From: Mycolicibacterium madagascariense
GTDB taxonomy: Bacteria > Actinomycetota > Actinomycetes > Mycobacteriales > Mycobacteriaceae
DNA length: 64,000 nt
Direction: 5' to 3'
NCBI RefSeq assembly: GCF_010729665.1
Contig: NZ_AP022610.1
Span: forward strand, 4,960,001 to 5,024,000
The stretch's first letter is position 1. Every line of letters begins with the position of its first letter. The translations under genes were made by a program, and so were the position numbers. The notes under the pieces were generated by a model. The model was given only the letters and a program-made list of their open reading frames with translations, had not been told where the DNA came from and did not search any database. This document shows, piece after piece, positions 53,823-61,009 of this stretch.

Positions 53823-54353
53823 TCAGCCCTCGACGGGCACCAGCCCGTCGGCGTAGCGTCGGGCGAGGTCCTGGTAGGCGCCGGGGTTGACGTTGACCCA
53901 CATCTCCGCGCCGGTGCCCGCGATGGGTCCGCGCACCTTCGCCGGGGCACCCGTGACGAACACCTCGTCGGGGATCTTGGTGCCGCCGGTGACGAGCGAG
54001 TGCGCGGCCACCAGGCTGCGGCGCCCGATCACGGCGCCGTCGAGCACCGTCGCGTGGTTGGCGATGACGGCCTCCTGACCGACGTGGACGCCGTGGATGA
54101 CGCAGCCGTGGGCGATGGTCGCACCGGGGCCGACGTCGACGGGGATGCCGGGAGGGGCGTGCAGGACGCAGCAGTCCTGCACGTTGGCGCCCTCGCGGAC
54201 GATGATGGGGGCGAAGTCGGCTCGCAGCACGGCGTTGAACCACACCGAGGCGCCCGCCTCGACGTGCACGTCACCGACCAGCGTGGCCGTCGGAGCGACG
54301 AAGGCGGAGGGGTCGACGACGGGCGATCTGCCCTCGAACGCGTACAGCGGCAT
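53823..54353 (-). CDS. Gamma-class carbonic anhydrase-like protein (Rv3525c-like)
   Basis: 176 residues of left-handed beta-helix hexapeptide repeats (PTATLVGDVHVEAGASVWFN, VGPGATIAHGCVIHGVHVGQ, VIGRRSLVAAHSLVTGGTKI). His residues in CVLH, AHGCVIHG match the zinc positions of gamma carbonic anhydrases. Many such proteins are PaaY-like thioesterases or have no known activity, so carbonic anhydrase action is not certain. It is divergent from kshA around the KstR box at 54409, and so is probably co-induced with steroid degradation, perhaps protecting CoA pools as PaaY does. Confidence 0.88.
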   Translation of the reverse strand: MPLYAFEGRSPVVDPSAFVAPTATLVGDVHVEAGASVWFNAVLRADFAPIIVREGANVQDCCVLHAPPGIPVDVGPGATIAHGCVIHGVHVGQEAVIANHATVLDGAVIGRRSLVAAHSLVTGGTKIPDEVFVTGAPAKVRGPIAGTGAEMWVNVNPGAYQDLARRYADGLVPVEG

Positions 54354-54408
54354 CGTCTAGGTATACCGCAGCTGAGAGACCTGACATTGCGCGCCAAGGG
54401 AGAAAAAC

Positions 54409-54422
54409 TGTAACGTGTTCTA
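54409..54422. promoter_or_regulatory. KstR operator candidate (TGTAACGTGTTCTA)
   Basis: Lies between the divergent carbonic-anhydrase-like gene (start 54353) and kshA (start 54454), 31 bases before the kshA GTG. Same sequence as the distal mce4 box. Confidence 0.85.
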
Positions 54423-54453
54423 GTTAGAGAGCCGAGCAACGGGAGGCCCCACC

Positions 54454-55617
54454 GTGAGTACCGAAACCGCAGGCGTGCGCGAGATCGACACCGGCGCGCT
54501 GCCGGACCGCTACGCCAGGGGCTGGCACTGCCTCGGCCCGGTTGCGGACTACCGCGACGGGAAGCCGCATTCCGTGCAGATCTTCGGCACCAAGCTGGTG
54601 GTCTTCGCCGACTCGCAGGGCGAGGTCAAGATCCTCGACGGCTACTGCAGGCACATGGGTGGCGACCTGTCCCAGGGCACCATCAAGGGCGACGAGGTCG
54701 CCTGCCCGTTCCACGACTGGCGCTGGGGCGGTGACGGCAAGTGCAAACTGGTCCCCTACGCCAAGCGGACACCGCGCCTGGCCCGCACCCGGGCCTGGAC
54801 CACCGACGTCCGCAGCGGACTGCTCTTCGTGTGGCACGACCACGAGGGCAACCCGCCGCCGGCGGAGGTGCGCATCCCCGAGCTGCCGGAGTTCGACAGC
54901 GACGACTGGACGCAATGGCGCTGGAACTCGATCCTCATCGAGGGCGCCAACTGCCGCGAGATCATCGACAACGTCACCGACATGGCGCACTTCTTCTACA
55001 TCCACTTCGGCCTGCCGACCTACTTCAAGAACGTCTTCGAGGGCCACGTCGCCTCGCAGTACCTCCACAACGTGGGCCGTCCCGACGTCAACGACCTCGG
55101 CACCGCCTACGGCGACGCGCACCTGGACTCGGAGGCGTCGTACTTCGGCCCGTCCTTCATGATCAACTGGCTGCACAACAACTACGGCGGCTTCAAGGCC
55201 GAGTCGATCCTCATCAACTGCCACTACCCGGTGACACAGGATTCGTTCGTGCTGCAGTGGGGCGTGATGGTCGAGAAGCCCAAGGGCATGGACGAGAAGA
55301 TGTCCGACAAGCTCTCCAAGGCGTTCACCGAGGGCGTCAGCAAGGGCTTCCTGCAGGACGTCGAGATCTGGAAGCACAAGACCCGCATCGACAATCCACT
55401 GCTGGTCGAGGAGGACGGCGCGGTCTACCAGATGCGCCGCTGGTATCAGCAGTTCTACGTCGACGTCGCCGACGTCACGCCGGACATGACCGACCGCTTC
55501 GAGATCGAGGTCGACACCTCGGCGGCCAACGAGAAGTGGAACGTCGAGGTGCAGGAGAATCTGCGGGTGGCCGAGAATCTGCGCCAGCAGGAGGCCGAGG
55601 AGCAGCCCGCCACATGA
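54454..55617 (+). CDS. kshA: 3-ketosteroid 9-alpha-hydroxylase oxygenase subunit KshA
   Basis: 387 residues from a GTG preceded by GGGAGG. The Rieske 2Fe-2S ligands are Cys65 and His67 (YCRHMGGDLSQG) and Cys84 and His87 (CPFHDW). The mononuclear iron site is in NVTDMAHFFYIHFG with His179 and His184; the third ligand Asp should lie near residue 300. KshA hydroxylates C9 of androstenedione-type steroids with electrons from KshB, causing ring B to open after 1,2-desaturation. It is under the KstR box at 54409 and overlaps the following small gene by four bases. Confidence 0.96.
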   Translation: MSTETAGVREIDTGALPDRYARGWHCLGPVADYRDGKPHSVQIFGTKLVVFADSQGEVKILDGYCRHMGGDLSQGTIKGDEVACPFHDWRWGGDGKCKLVPYAKRTPRLARTRAWTTDVRSGLLFVWHDHEGNPPPAEVRIPELPEFDSDDWTQWRWNSILIEGANCREIIDNVTDMAHFFYIHFGLPTYFKNVFEGHVASQYLHNVGRPDVNDLGTAYGDAHLDSEASYFGPSFMINWLHNNYGGFKAESILINCHYPVTQDSFVLQWGVMVEKPKGMDEKMSDKLSKAFTEGVSKGFLQDVEIWKHKTRIDNPLLVEEDGAVYQMRRWYQQFYVDVADVTPDMTDRFEIEVDTSAANEKWNVEVQENLRVAENLRQQEAEEQPAT

Positions 55618-56123
55618 CCTCGGCGCCCGACGGTGGTCCAATTGTCGGCTCCGCCGACGGTGACGCAGTCGGCTCCACCGACGGTGATCCGGTCGATCAG
55701 CTGGCGCGCTCGATGCTCAACCTGCTCGGTCACGACGACGACGAACCCGCCGTCGACACCGGGCGCGGGGGCGGAACATGGTCCAAGGCACCAGATTTCG
55801 CGGCCGACCCCGAGCGGGCGGCGGCGGTCAGGGAGGCGTCGGCCCGGGATCGGGAACGCTACCTCACCGCCGGGCTGACGCCGGTCGACTGCCGCTTCTG
55901 CCACGTCACCGTCGCCGTCAAGAAGCTCGGCCCGGAACACACTGCGGTGCAGTGGAGTTCGGAGGCCACGCAGCGCTGCGCGACGTTCGCAGACGTGCGT
56001 GCCGAAGGCGGGGACACCAGTCGCTGTCGGTCCTGCCCCAAACTCGTCGACAGCATCAGGCACGCCGTCGCCGAGGGTTGCCTGGAAGAGGAGTCGACGG
56101 CCCCCTCCCCCGGCGACGGCTGA
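55614..56123 (+). CDS. Conserved protein with four-Cys motif downstream of kshA (Rv3527-like)
   Basis: 169 residues; the ATG overlaps the kshA stop (ATGA), so translation is coupled. The N-terminal half is acidic and low in complexity (GSADGDAVGSTDGDPVDQLA). The C-terminal half holds DCRFCHVTV, a single Cys in TQRCATF, SRCRSCPKLVDS and GCLEE, a cysteine set that could bind zinc or an iron-sulfur centre. No enzyme family is recognised. Strict coupling to kshA suggests an accessory in steroid hydroxylation, for example electron delivery or assembly; this is inference only. Confidence 0.8.
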   Translation: MTSAPDGGPIVGSADGDAVGSTDGDPVDQLARSMLNLLGHDDDEPAVDTGRGGGTWSKAPDFAADPERAAAVREASARDRERYLTAGLTPVDCRFCHVTVAVKKLGPEHTAVQWSSEATQRCATFADVRAEGGDTSRCRSCPKLVDSIRHAVAEGCLEEESTAPSPGDG

Positions 56124-56132
56124 GCGACCCGG

Positions 56133-57281
56133 TCACAGACCGGCGAAGCGTTCCCTGACCTGTTCGTCGGTCAGCCCGTAGTCCGCGAGCGAGTAGGTGT
56201 GCTTGGGCGCGCGCGGACCCTGGCGGCTCTCCGCGTGGCTCGCGACCATGGCCGCACGGGCATCGTCGGTGAACTCGATGCCGAACGTGTCGTACACGTC
56301 GGCGACCACCGCGATGGGATCCTTGACGAGTTCGAAGTAGTCGAGGTCGTAGAAGTGCGACGAATCATGTTTGGCCCGTTCGGCATTGAACAACTCCAGC
56401 CCGCGCGACCACGTCTCGAGTGAATCCTGGCCGATGACCTCGCCGGTGAAGACGTTCGACCAGCCCTCCGTGGTGTGCTGCGCCAGTGAGCACATCGACG
56501 CCATGATGGTCTCGGCAGGGCGGTGGCACTGCACCACCAGCGCGTCGGGGTAGGTCGCGAACAGCGCGTCGAGGGCGAACAGGTGGCTGGGGTTCTTCAG
56601 CACCCAGCGCTTGTCGACGTCGTTCAGACCGATCAGTTGCAGGTTACGGCGATGGCGCGCATAGGGTTTGGTCCAGTCCCGCTGCGCCAGCCACCGCGAG
56701 TACGTCGGAATGTGCGCCAGGGTCTCATAGGACACCGAGTGCAGCGACTGGCGCAGCAGCTGCCAGCATTCCTCGACCTCGTCGGCGGTCATGTAGTGCA
56801 GGCCGGTGTAGTCCGGATTCTCCGCGTGCGCCTTGGCGTACTGCGCGTCGAGCTGCTGGAACGCCGGGTTCTGCGACCACGCCTCGCGCGGCGGACGCGG
56901 CTGCGGGAACTCCGCCAGCCAGAGCTCGAGTCCCTGATGCCTCGGGTCGGCCGTCAGCAGCCGGTGGATCGCCGTGGTGCCGGTGCGCGGCAGACCGGTC
57001 ACGAAGATCGGCCGCTCGATCGGCACGTCGACGTGCTCCGGGTACTGCTTGAACGCCGCCTCCGAGACCAGCCGGGCCACCAGCGCATTGCGCACGAAGA
57101 ACCGCTGCATCTTGCTGCCGAACTCGGTGAGATCGGCGTCGCGCCGGAACGATTCGAGCAGGACGCCGAGCGCCTCGCGGTAACCGTCGTCGTCGGAGCC
57201 GAAGTCGTCGAGCCCGCAGGCCTTCACGGCCGAGGCGTGCAGATCGTCGACGGTGCCCGGATCGGTGCGGATGGGACTCAC
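56133..57281 (-). CDS. PAPS-type sulfotransferase-fold protein (Rv3529c-like)
   Basis: 382 residues from a GTG overlapping the upstream SDR stop (GTGA). The 5-prime-phosphosulfate loop is RPIFVTGLPRTGTTAIHRLL, the 3-prime-phosphate region KRWVLKNPSHLFALDALFAT, and VVQCHRPAETIMASMCSLA follows, as in the Stf family of mycobacterial sulfotransferases. It would move a sulfo group from PAPS to a hydroxyl. It is the third gene of a minus-strand operon (58063-59205, 57278-58060, this gene) under the KstR box at 59278, so a steroid or steroid-like acceptor is likely. The acceptor has not been shown from sequence. Confidence 0.88.
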   Translation of the reverse strand: MSPIRTDPGTVDDLHASAVKACGLDDFGSDDDGYREALGVLLESFRRDADLTEFGSKMQRFFVRNALVARLVSEAAFKQYPEHVDVPIERPIFVTGLPRTGTTAIHRLLTADPRHQGLELWLAEFPQPRPPREAWSQNPAFQQLDAQYAKAHAENPDYTGLHYMTADEVEECWQLLRQSLHSVSYETLAHIPTYSRWLAQRDWTKPYARHRRNLQLIGLNDVDKRWVLKNPSHLFALDALFATYPDALVVQCHRPAETIMASMCSLAQHTTEGWSNVFTGEVIGQDSLETWSRGLELFNAERAKHDSSHFYDLDYFELVKDPIAVVADVYDTFGIEFTDDARAAMVASHAESRQGPRAPKHTYSLADYGLTDEQVRERFAGL

Positions 57282-58060
57282 GCCTTGTACTCCCCGCAGT
57301 TCACGTCGAGCGCCTGGCCCGTGATTCCGGTGGCCAGATCGCTGGCCATGAACAGGATCGCGGAGGCCACCTCGTCCTCGGTGGGCAGCCGCTTCAGATC
57401 GCTGTTGACGGCCGCGGCCCGGTAGATCTCGTCCACCGACGTGCCGTACTTGCCCGCCTGGTGTTCGAAGTAGCTCTGCAGCGTGCCGCCCCAGATGTAA
57501 CCGGGCAGAACGGAATTGACGCGGATGCCCTGCTCGCCCAGCTCGGTCGCCAGCGACTGGGACATCGCCAGCAGCGCCGACTTGGCCATCTTGTACGCCC
57601 CGTACTTGGCCTGCGAGTGGCGCACGACCATCGAGTTCACGTTGACGATCGACCCGTTCGCCTCGGCCAGCGCCGGCGTGAAGCCCTGGATCATCCGCAG
57701 GGCGCCGAACACCGTCAGCTCGATGGCGTCGCGCATGTGCTCGAAGGTGGTGTTGGCCAGCGGCCGCATCGAGGGCACCCGAAAGGCGTTGTTGATCAGG
57801 ACGTCCACGCGGCCGTACGCCGACAGCGTCTCCTCGACGAGGTGGTCGACCTCGGCATCGTCGGTAATGTCCGTACCCACCGACACCGCGCGCCGTCCGA
57901 GGTCGGCGATCTGCTTGGCGACGTCCTCCAGGCGCTCGACGGTGCGCGCCGCCAGCACCAGATCGGCGCCCTCCTGCGCACAGCGCCGCGCCAGCGTCGT
58001 GCCCAGCGCAGGACCGACCCCACTGATCACGACGACTTTGTCCTGCAGCAGTCCGGCCAT
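57278..58060 (-). CDS. SDR with atypical cofactor loop (Rv3530c-like)
   Basis: 260 residues. The expected TGxxxGIG loop reads SGVGPALGTTLA, the divergent form seen in some SDRs. DITDDAE, NNAFRVPSMRPLA in place of NNAG, Ser in NVNSMVVRHSQAKY and the catalytic YKMAK are present, and the C-terminus is normal (DLATGITGQALDVNCGEYKA). It should be an active dehydrogenase with altered cofactor binding. It lies two bases after the upstream gene and overlaps the sulfotransferase gene by four bases, in the KstR-marked operon. Confidence 0.88.
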   Translation of the reverse strand: MAGLLQDKVVVISGVGPALGTTLARRCAQEGADLVLAARTVERLEDVAKQIADLGRRAVSVGTDITDDAEVDHLVEETLSAYGRVDVLINNAFRVPSMRPLANTTFEHMRDAIELTVFGALRMIQGFTPALAEANGSIVNVNSMVVRHSQAKYGAYKMAKSALLAMSQSLATELGEQGIRVNSVLPGYIWGGTLQSYFEHQAGKYGTSVDEIYRAAAVNSDLKRLPTEDEVASAILFMASDLATGITGQALDVNCGEYKA

Positions 58061-58062
58061 GG

Positions 58063-59205
58063 TCAACCCACCATCCTCTCGCCAATCAGCTTCTGCCGCA
58101 ACGCTATCCGTGCGCGCCAGTCGTCGTCGGAGATCTTGTTGGCGTCGTAGTACGGCAGGGCGCCGGCCACCTCGTCGACGCCGACCAGCTGCACCGTCGG
58201 GCCGTCGGCCGGACCCATCTCGCGCGACACGCGCTGCCAGCGGAACTGGAGGAAGCCCCGGCGGTGGCCGAGCGTCTCGACCCAGTTGGTGACGCCGGGG
58301 TTCTGGTCGGACACCACGATCCGGATCTTCCCATCCGGATCCACCTGCGCCTGTGTGCCGTTCAGGGACGTCTGGTGGTTGATGTAGTCCAGCGAGATGT
58401 ACCAGAGGCTGCCGAGCTGGAACCCGAGATAGGGCGCGTCGGTCGCGGGCAGCACGAGGACGAGCGCCTGGTCCTCGGCGAGATCGAACTGACCGACCGA
58501 GGAGTACTGGGTGGCCAGTCCGCCCGGCGTCAGGCGGGGCGGCACCATCGTGTTGGGCGGGCTGTCCTGATAGAACCACTGCGGGAACTGCAGCCACGTC
58601 TTGACCCGCTGGACGAGCTGCTTGCCCGCGACCGCGTAGCGCTTCTCGATCTGCTCGCGGGTCAGCGGTGGGGGTGCCGTGCCCGCGGTGTCGGTGCGTG
58701 CGATGGCGAAGGTGCCGCGCTGCGCGGACCAGTCGTTGTAGACCTCGCGAATCACCAACTGCGCGGGCGTCTTCGGCATGAATCGCCATTCGAAGGTGCC
58801 GTCGGCGGTGATGTCGAGCTGGCGGTCGTCGAACGCGGTCTCGCTGTCGGGCACGTTGTCGTCGGTGTACTCGCCGCCGAGCAGTTGGAAGCTGACGTCG
58901 GTCGTGGTGCCGCGGCGCCCCGTCACGACGTACTCGTGGCCGGGCTGCACGCGCGTCCCGAAGTACATCGTGTCGGGGTTGTCGAGGCCCATCTTCGTGA
59001 ACGGACCCGTACCGCTGTGCAGGAAGGGGTGGTCGCGGTCGTAGTCGAAGGCGACGTGCGTGCAGGCGGCGATGCAGCCGGCCAGATACTGCAACCCCTC
59101 GAGCAGGTCGGCTTCGGTCTCGATGAACGGCGCTGCGGCGACGAGGCTCTCGGCTTCGGCGATGGCGTCGGCCAGCGGTTGCGACGTGCGAGCTGATGGG
59201 TGCAT
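58063..59205 (-). CDS. DUF1214-like protein heading the sulfotransferase operon (Rv3531c-like)
   Basis: 380 residues from the ATG at 59205 (GAGGA ten bases before); a TTG at 59241 is in frame but lies in a palindrome. No signal peptide. Motifs include FDYDRDHPFLHSGTGPFTKM, YVVTGRRGTTTDVSFQLLGG, EWRFMPKTPAQLVIREVYND and LGSLWYISLDYINHQTSLNG, a beta-rich plan resembling DUF1214 proteins. Function is unknown. It is first in the minus-strand operon with an SDR and a sulfotransferase, divergent from an IclR regulator with a KstR box between. Confidence 0.8.
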   Translation of the reverse strand: MHPSARTSQPLADAIAEAESLVAAAPFIETEADLLEGLQYLAGCIAACTHVAFDYDRDHPFLHSGTGPFTKMGLDNPDTMYFGTRVQPGHEYVVTGRRGTTTDVSFQLLGGEYTDDNVPDSETAFDDRQLDITADGTFEWRFMPKTPAQLVIREVYNDWSAQRGTFAIARTDTAGTAPPPLTREQIEKRYAVAGKQLVQRVKTWLQFPQWFYQDSPPNTMVPPRLTPGGLATQYSSVGQFDLAEDQALVLVLPATDAPYLGFQLGSLWYISLDYINHQTSLNGTQAQVDPDGKIRIVVSDQNPGVTNWVETLGHRRGFLQFRWQRVSREMGPADGPTVQLVGVDEVAGALPYYDANKISDDDWRARIALRQKLIGERMVG

Positions 59206-59234
59206 GACGGCGGCGTCCTCTGCATTTCCGCACT

Positions 59235-59250
59235 GGTCCAATATTGGACC
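59235..59250. promoter_or_regulatory. Perfect 16-bp palindrome near the IclR gene
   Basis: GGTCCAATATTGGACC is fully self-complementary. It lies 30 bases upstream of the minus-strand operon start and 67 bases before the IclR start, apart from the KstR box. Probably the binding site of the adjacent IclR protein. Confidence 0.65.
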
Positions 59251-59277
59251 GAGCTGGTAGATTCTTCTGCTCGACAG

Positions 59278-59291
59278 TAGAACGTGTTCTA
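59278..59291. promoter_or_regulatory. Perfect KstR palindrome (TAGAACGTGTTCTA)
   Basis: Identical to the box at 48600. It lies 26 bases before the IclR ATG and 73 bases before the divergent operon, so KstR can control both. Confidence 0.88.
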
Positions 59292-59316
59292 ATTCGAGTC
59301 AACGGGCGGGGTGAGC

Positions 59317-60189
59317 ATGGCGGACCGGACGTCGCCCCCGACCGAGCGCGTCGTCGCGATCCTCGACTTCCTGGCACGCCACCCGCACGACCGCTTCGGG
59401 CTCTCCGAGCTCGCCCGGCGACTGGCGTTGAGCAAGCCGACCTGCCTCGGCATCCTGACCACGCTGACCGACTCCGGCTACCTGGTCTGCGACGGCGTCG
59501 ACAAGCGCTATCGGCTTGGCCCGCAACTGATCTCGCTCGGGCACACCGCCCAGGAGTCCATGCGCGTCGACCCGAGCGCGCGCGAGGAGCTGCGGCGCCT
59601 GTCGGCCGCCTTCGACACCACCGCCGCCCTCTCGGCGGTGATCGACGACCGCATCACGCTCCTGGAGTTGGTCGGACCCTCCGACGTCGGTGTCCGCGTG
59701 GGGCAGAGCTATCCGTTCGCTCCGCCGGTCGGATTGATGTTCGTGCTGTGGGACGACCACGCGTTGCGCGACTGGCTCGCCAAGGAGCCGACGATCCCCC
59801 TGCGCACCGACTCCCACCGACTCGATCACGTGATCACCGAATGCCGCCGCAGCGGCTACCTCGTCGAACGGCTGACCCCGGGTGGGCGCCGGCTCTACGC
59901 CCTCATGGCGGGCATGTCGGACACGCTCCCCCAGGAACTGCAGGCGCTGCTGGGGGAGATGGTCTCCGACATCGGCGAGCGGGTGTACCTGCCCGGCGCG
60001 GGCGGCGCCCGGCAGCGGACCGACATCAGCGTCGTCTCGGCGCCGGTGTTCGACCACCACCACCGGCAGGCGATGGTGGTGTCCCTGCGGATCGGGCGCG
60101 CGGTCACCGACGTGGAGATCGGCAGGCTGGCGCGTGGCGTGGTGGACACCGCCGAGGTCCTGACCCGACGGCTCAGCGGTGCCCGCTAG
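59317..60189 (+). CDS. IclR-family transcriptional regulator
   Basis: 290 residues from the ATG at 59317 (GGGCGGGG upstream; a GTG at 59311 is too near it). The winged helix-turn-helix is at about residues 8-75 (TERVVAILDFLARHPHDRFG, then LSELARRLALSKPTCLGILT and RYRLGPQLISLG). The effector domain follows (about 80-285) with FDTTAALSAVIDDRITLLEL and APPVGLMFVLWDDHALRDWL. It probably senses an aromatic or steroid-derived acid. It is divergent from the sulfotransferase operon, with both a private palindrome and a KstR box between. I recall no IclR gene at this place in M. tuberculosis. Confidence 0.88.
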   Translation: MADRTSPPTERVVAILDFLARHPHDRFGLSELARRLALSKPTCLGILTTLTDSGYLVCDGVDKRYRLGPQLISLGHTAQESMRVDPSAREELRRLSAAFDTTAALSAVIDDRITLLELVGPSDVGVRVGQSYPFAPPVGLMFVLWDDHALRDWLAKEPTIPLRTDSHRLDHVITECRRSGYLVERLTPGGRRLYALMAGMSDTLPQELQALLGEMVSDIGERVYLPGAGGARQRTDISVVSAPVFDHHHRQAMVVSLRIGRAVTDVEIGRLARGVVDTAEVLTRRLSGAR

Positions 60190-60211
60190 ACGGGCATGCG
60201 ACCCTGGTCCG

Positions 60212-61009
60212 GTGCCGTCGCGTGCGCTCCTCGCCAGCCTGCTGACGCTGCTCACCATGGCCACGTCGGCGTGCCAGGCGCCACCCGCCGCGCCGGCGCA
60301 GGGGTCCGACCTCGACCGCATCGTCGGGGCGAAGGTGGTGCGGGTCTGCAGCACCGGCGACTACCGCCCCTTCACCTACCGCGATCCGCAGGGCCGGTGG
60401 AGCGGCCTGGACGTCGACCTCGCCCACGATCTCGCCACCCGCCTCGGCGTGCGACTCGACCTGGTGCCCACCACGTGGTCGTCGCTGATGCGCGACCTCG
60501 ACGACCACTGCGACCTGGCGATGGGCGGCATCACCATCACCCTCGACCGGGCGAAGAAGGCCCGGTTCTCCACGCCCTACCTGCGCGACGGCAAGGCCGC
60601 CGCGGTGCGCTGCGCCGACGCCGCCAGGTACCGGTCACTGGCCGACGTCGACCGCACCGAGGTGCGGGTCGTCGTGAACCCCGGCGGGACCAACGCCGAC
60701 TTCGACCACGCCACCCTGAAGAACGCGACGATCGTCGAGTACCCGGACAACGACACGATCTTCGAGCAGCTCGTCCAGGGCCGCGCCGACGTCATGATCA
60801 CCGACGCCAGCGAAGTCCGTTGGCAGACGGCGCGCAACCCGCTGCTGTGCGGCGTCGCCGTCGACCACCCGTTCACGTTCTCGCAGAAGGCCTATCTCGT
60901 GCCGCGCGCCGACGTGATGCTCCAGCAGTGGATCGACCAGTGGCTGAACCTGATCACCAACGACGGCACCTTCGCGGCCGTGAGCCAACGGTGGTTGGGC
61001 ACCGGCTAA
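60212..61009 (+). CDS. Periplasmic solute-binding / cyclohexadienyl-dehydratase-like protein
   Basis: 265 residues from a GTG. A signal sequence (ALLASLLTLLTMATSACQAP) ends in a cysteine with a marginal lipobox. The type II binding-protein fold shows GAKVVRVCSTGDYRPFTYRD, WSGLDVDLAHDLATRLGVRL, DLAMGGITITLDRAKKARFS, VVVNPGGTNADFDH and RADVMITDASEVRWQTARNP. The set GDYRPF, NPGGTN and DAxEVR is characteristic of PheC-type cyclohexadienyl (arogenate/prephenate) dehydratases, which evolved from amino-acid binding proteins. Either exported phenylpyruvate formation or amino-acid binding is possible; no ABC permease is adjacent, which favours the enzyme. Confidence 0.8.
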   Translation: MPSRALLASLLTLLTMATSACQAPPAAPAQGSDLDRIVGAKVVRVCSTGDYRPFTYRDPQGRWSGLDVDLAHDLATRLGVRLDLVPTTWSSLMRDLDDHCDLAMGGITITLDRAKKARFSTPYLRDGKAAAVRCADAARYRSLADVDRTEVRVVVNPGGTNADFDHATLKNATIVEYPDNDTIFEQLVQGRADVMITDASEVRWQTARNPLLCGVAVDHPFTFSQKAYLVPRADVMLQQWIDQWLNLITNDGTFAAVSQRWLGTG

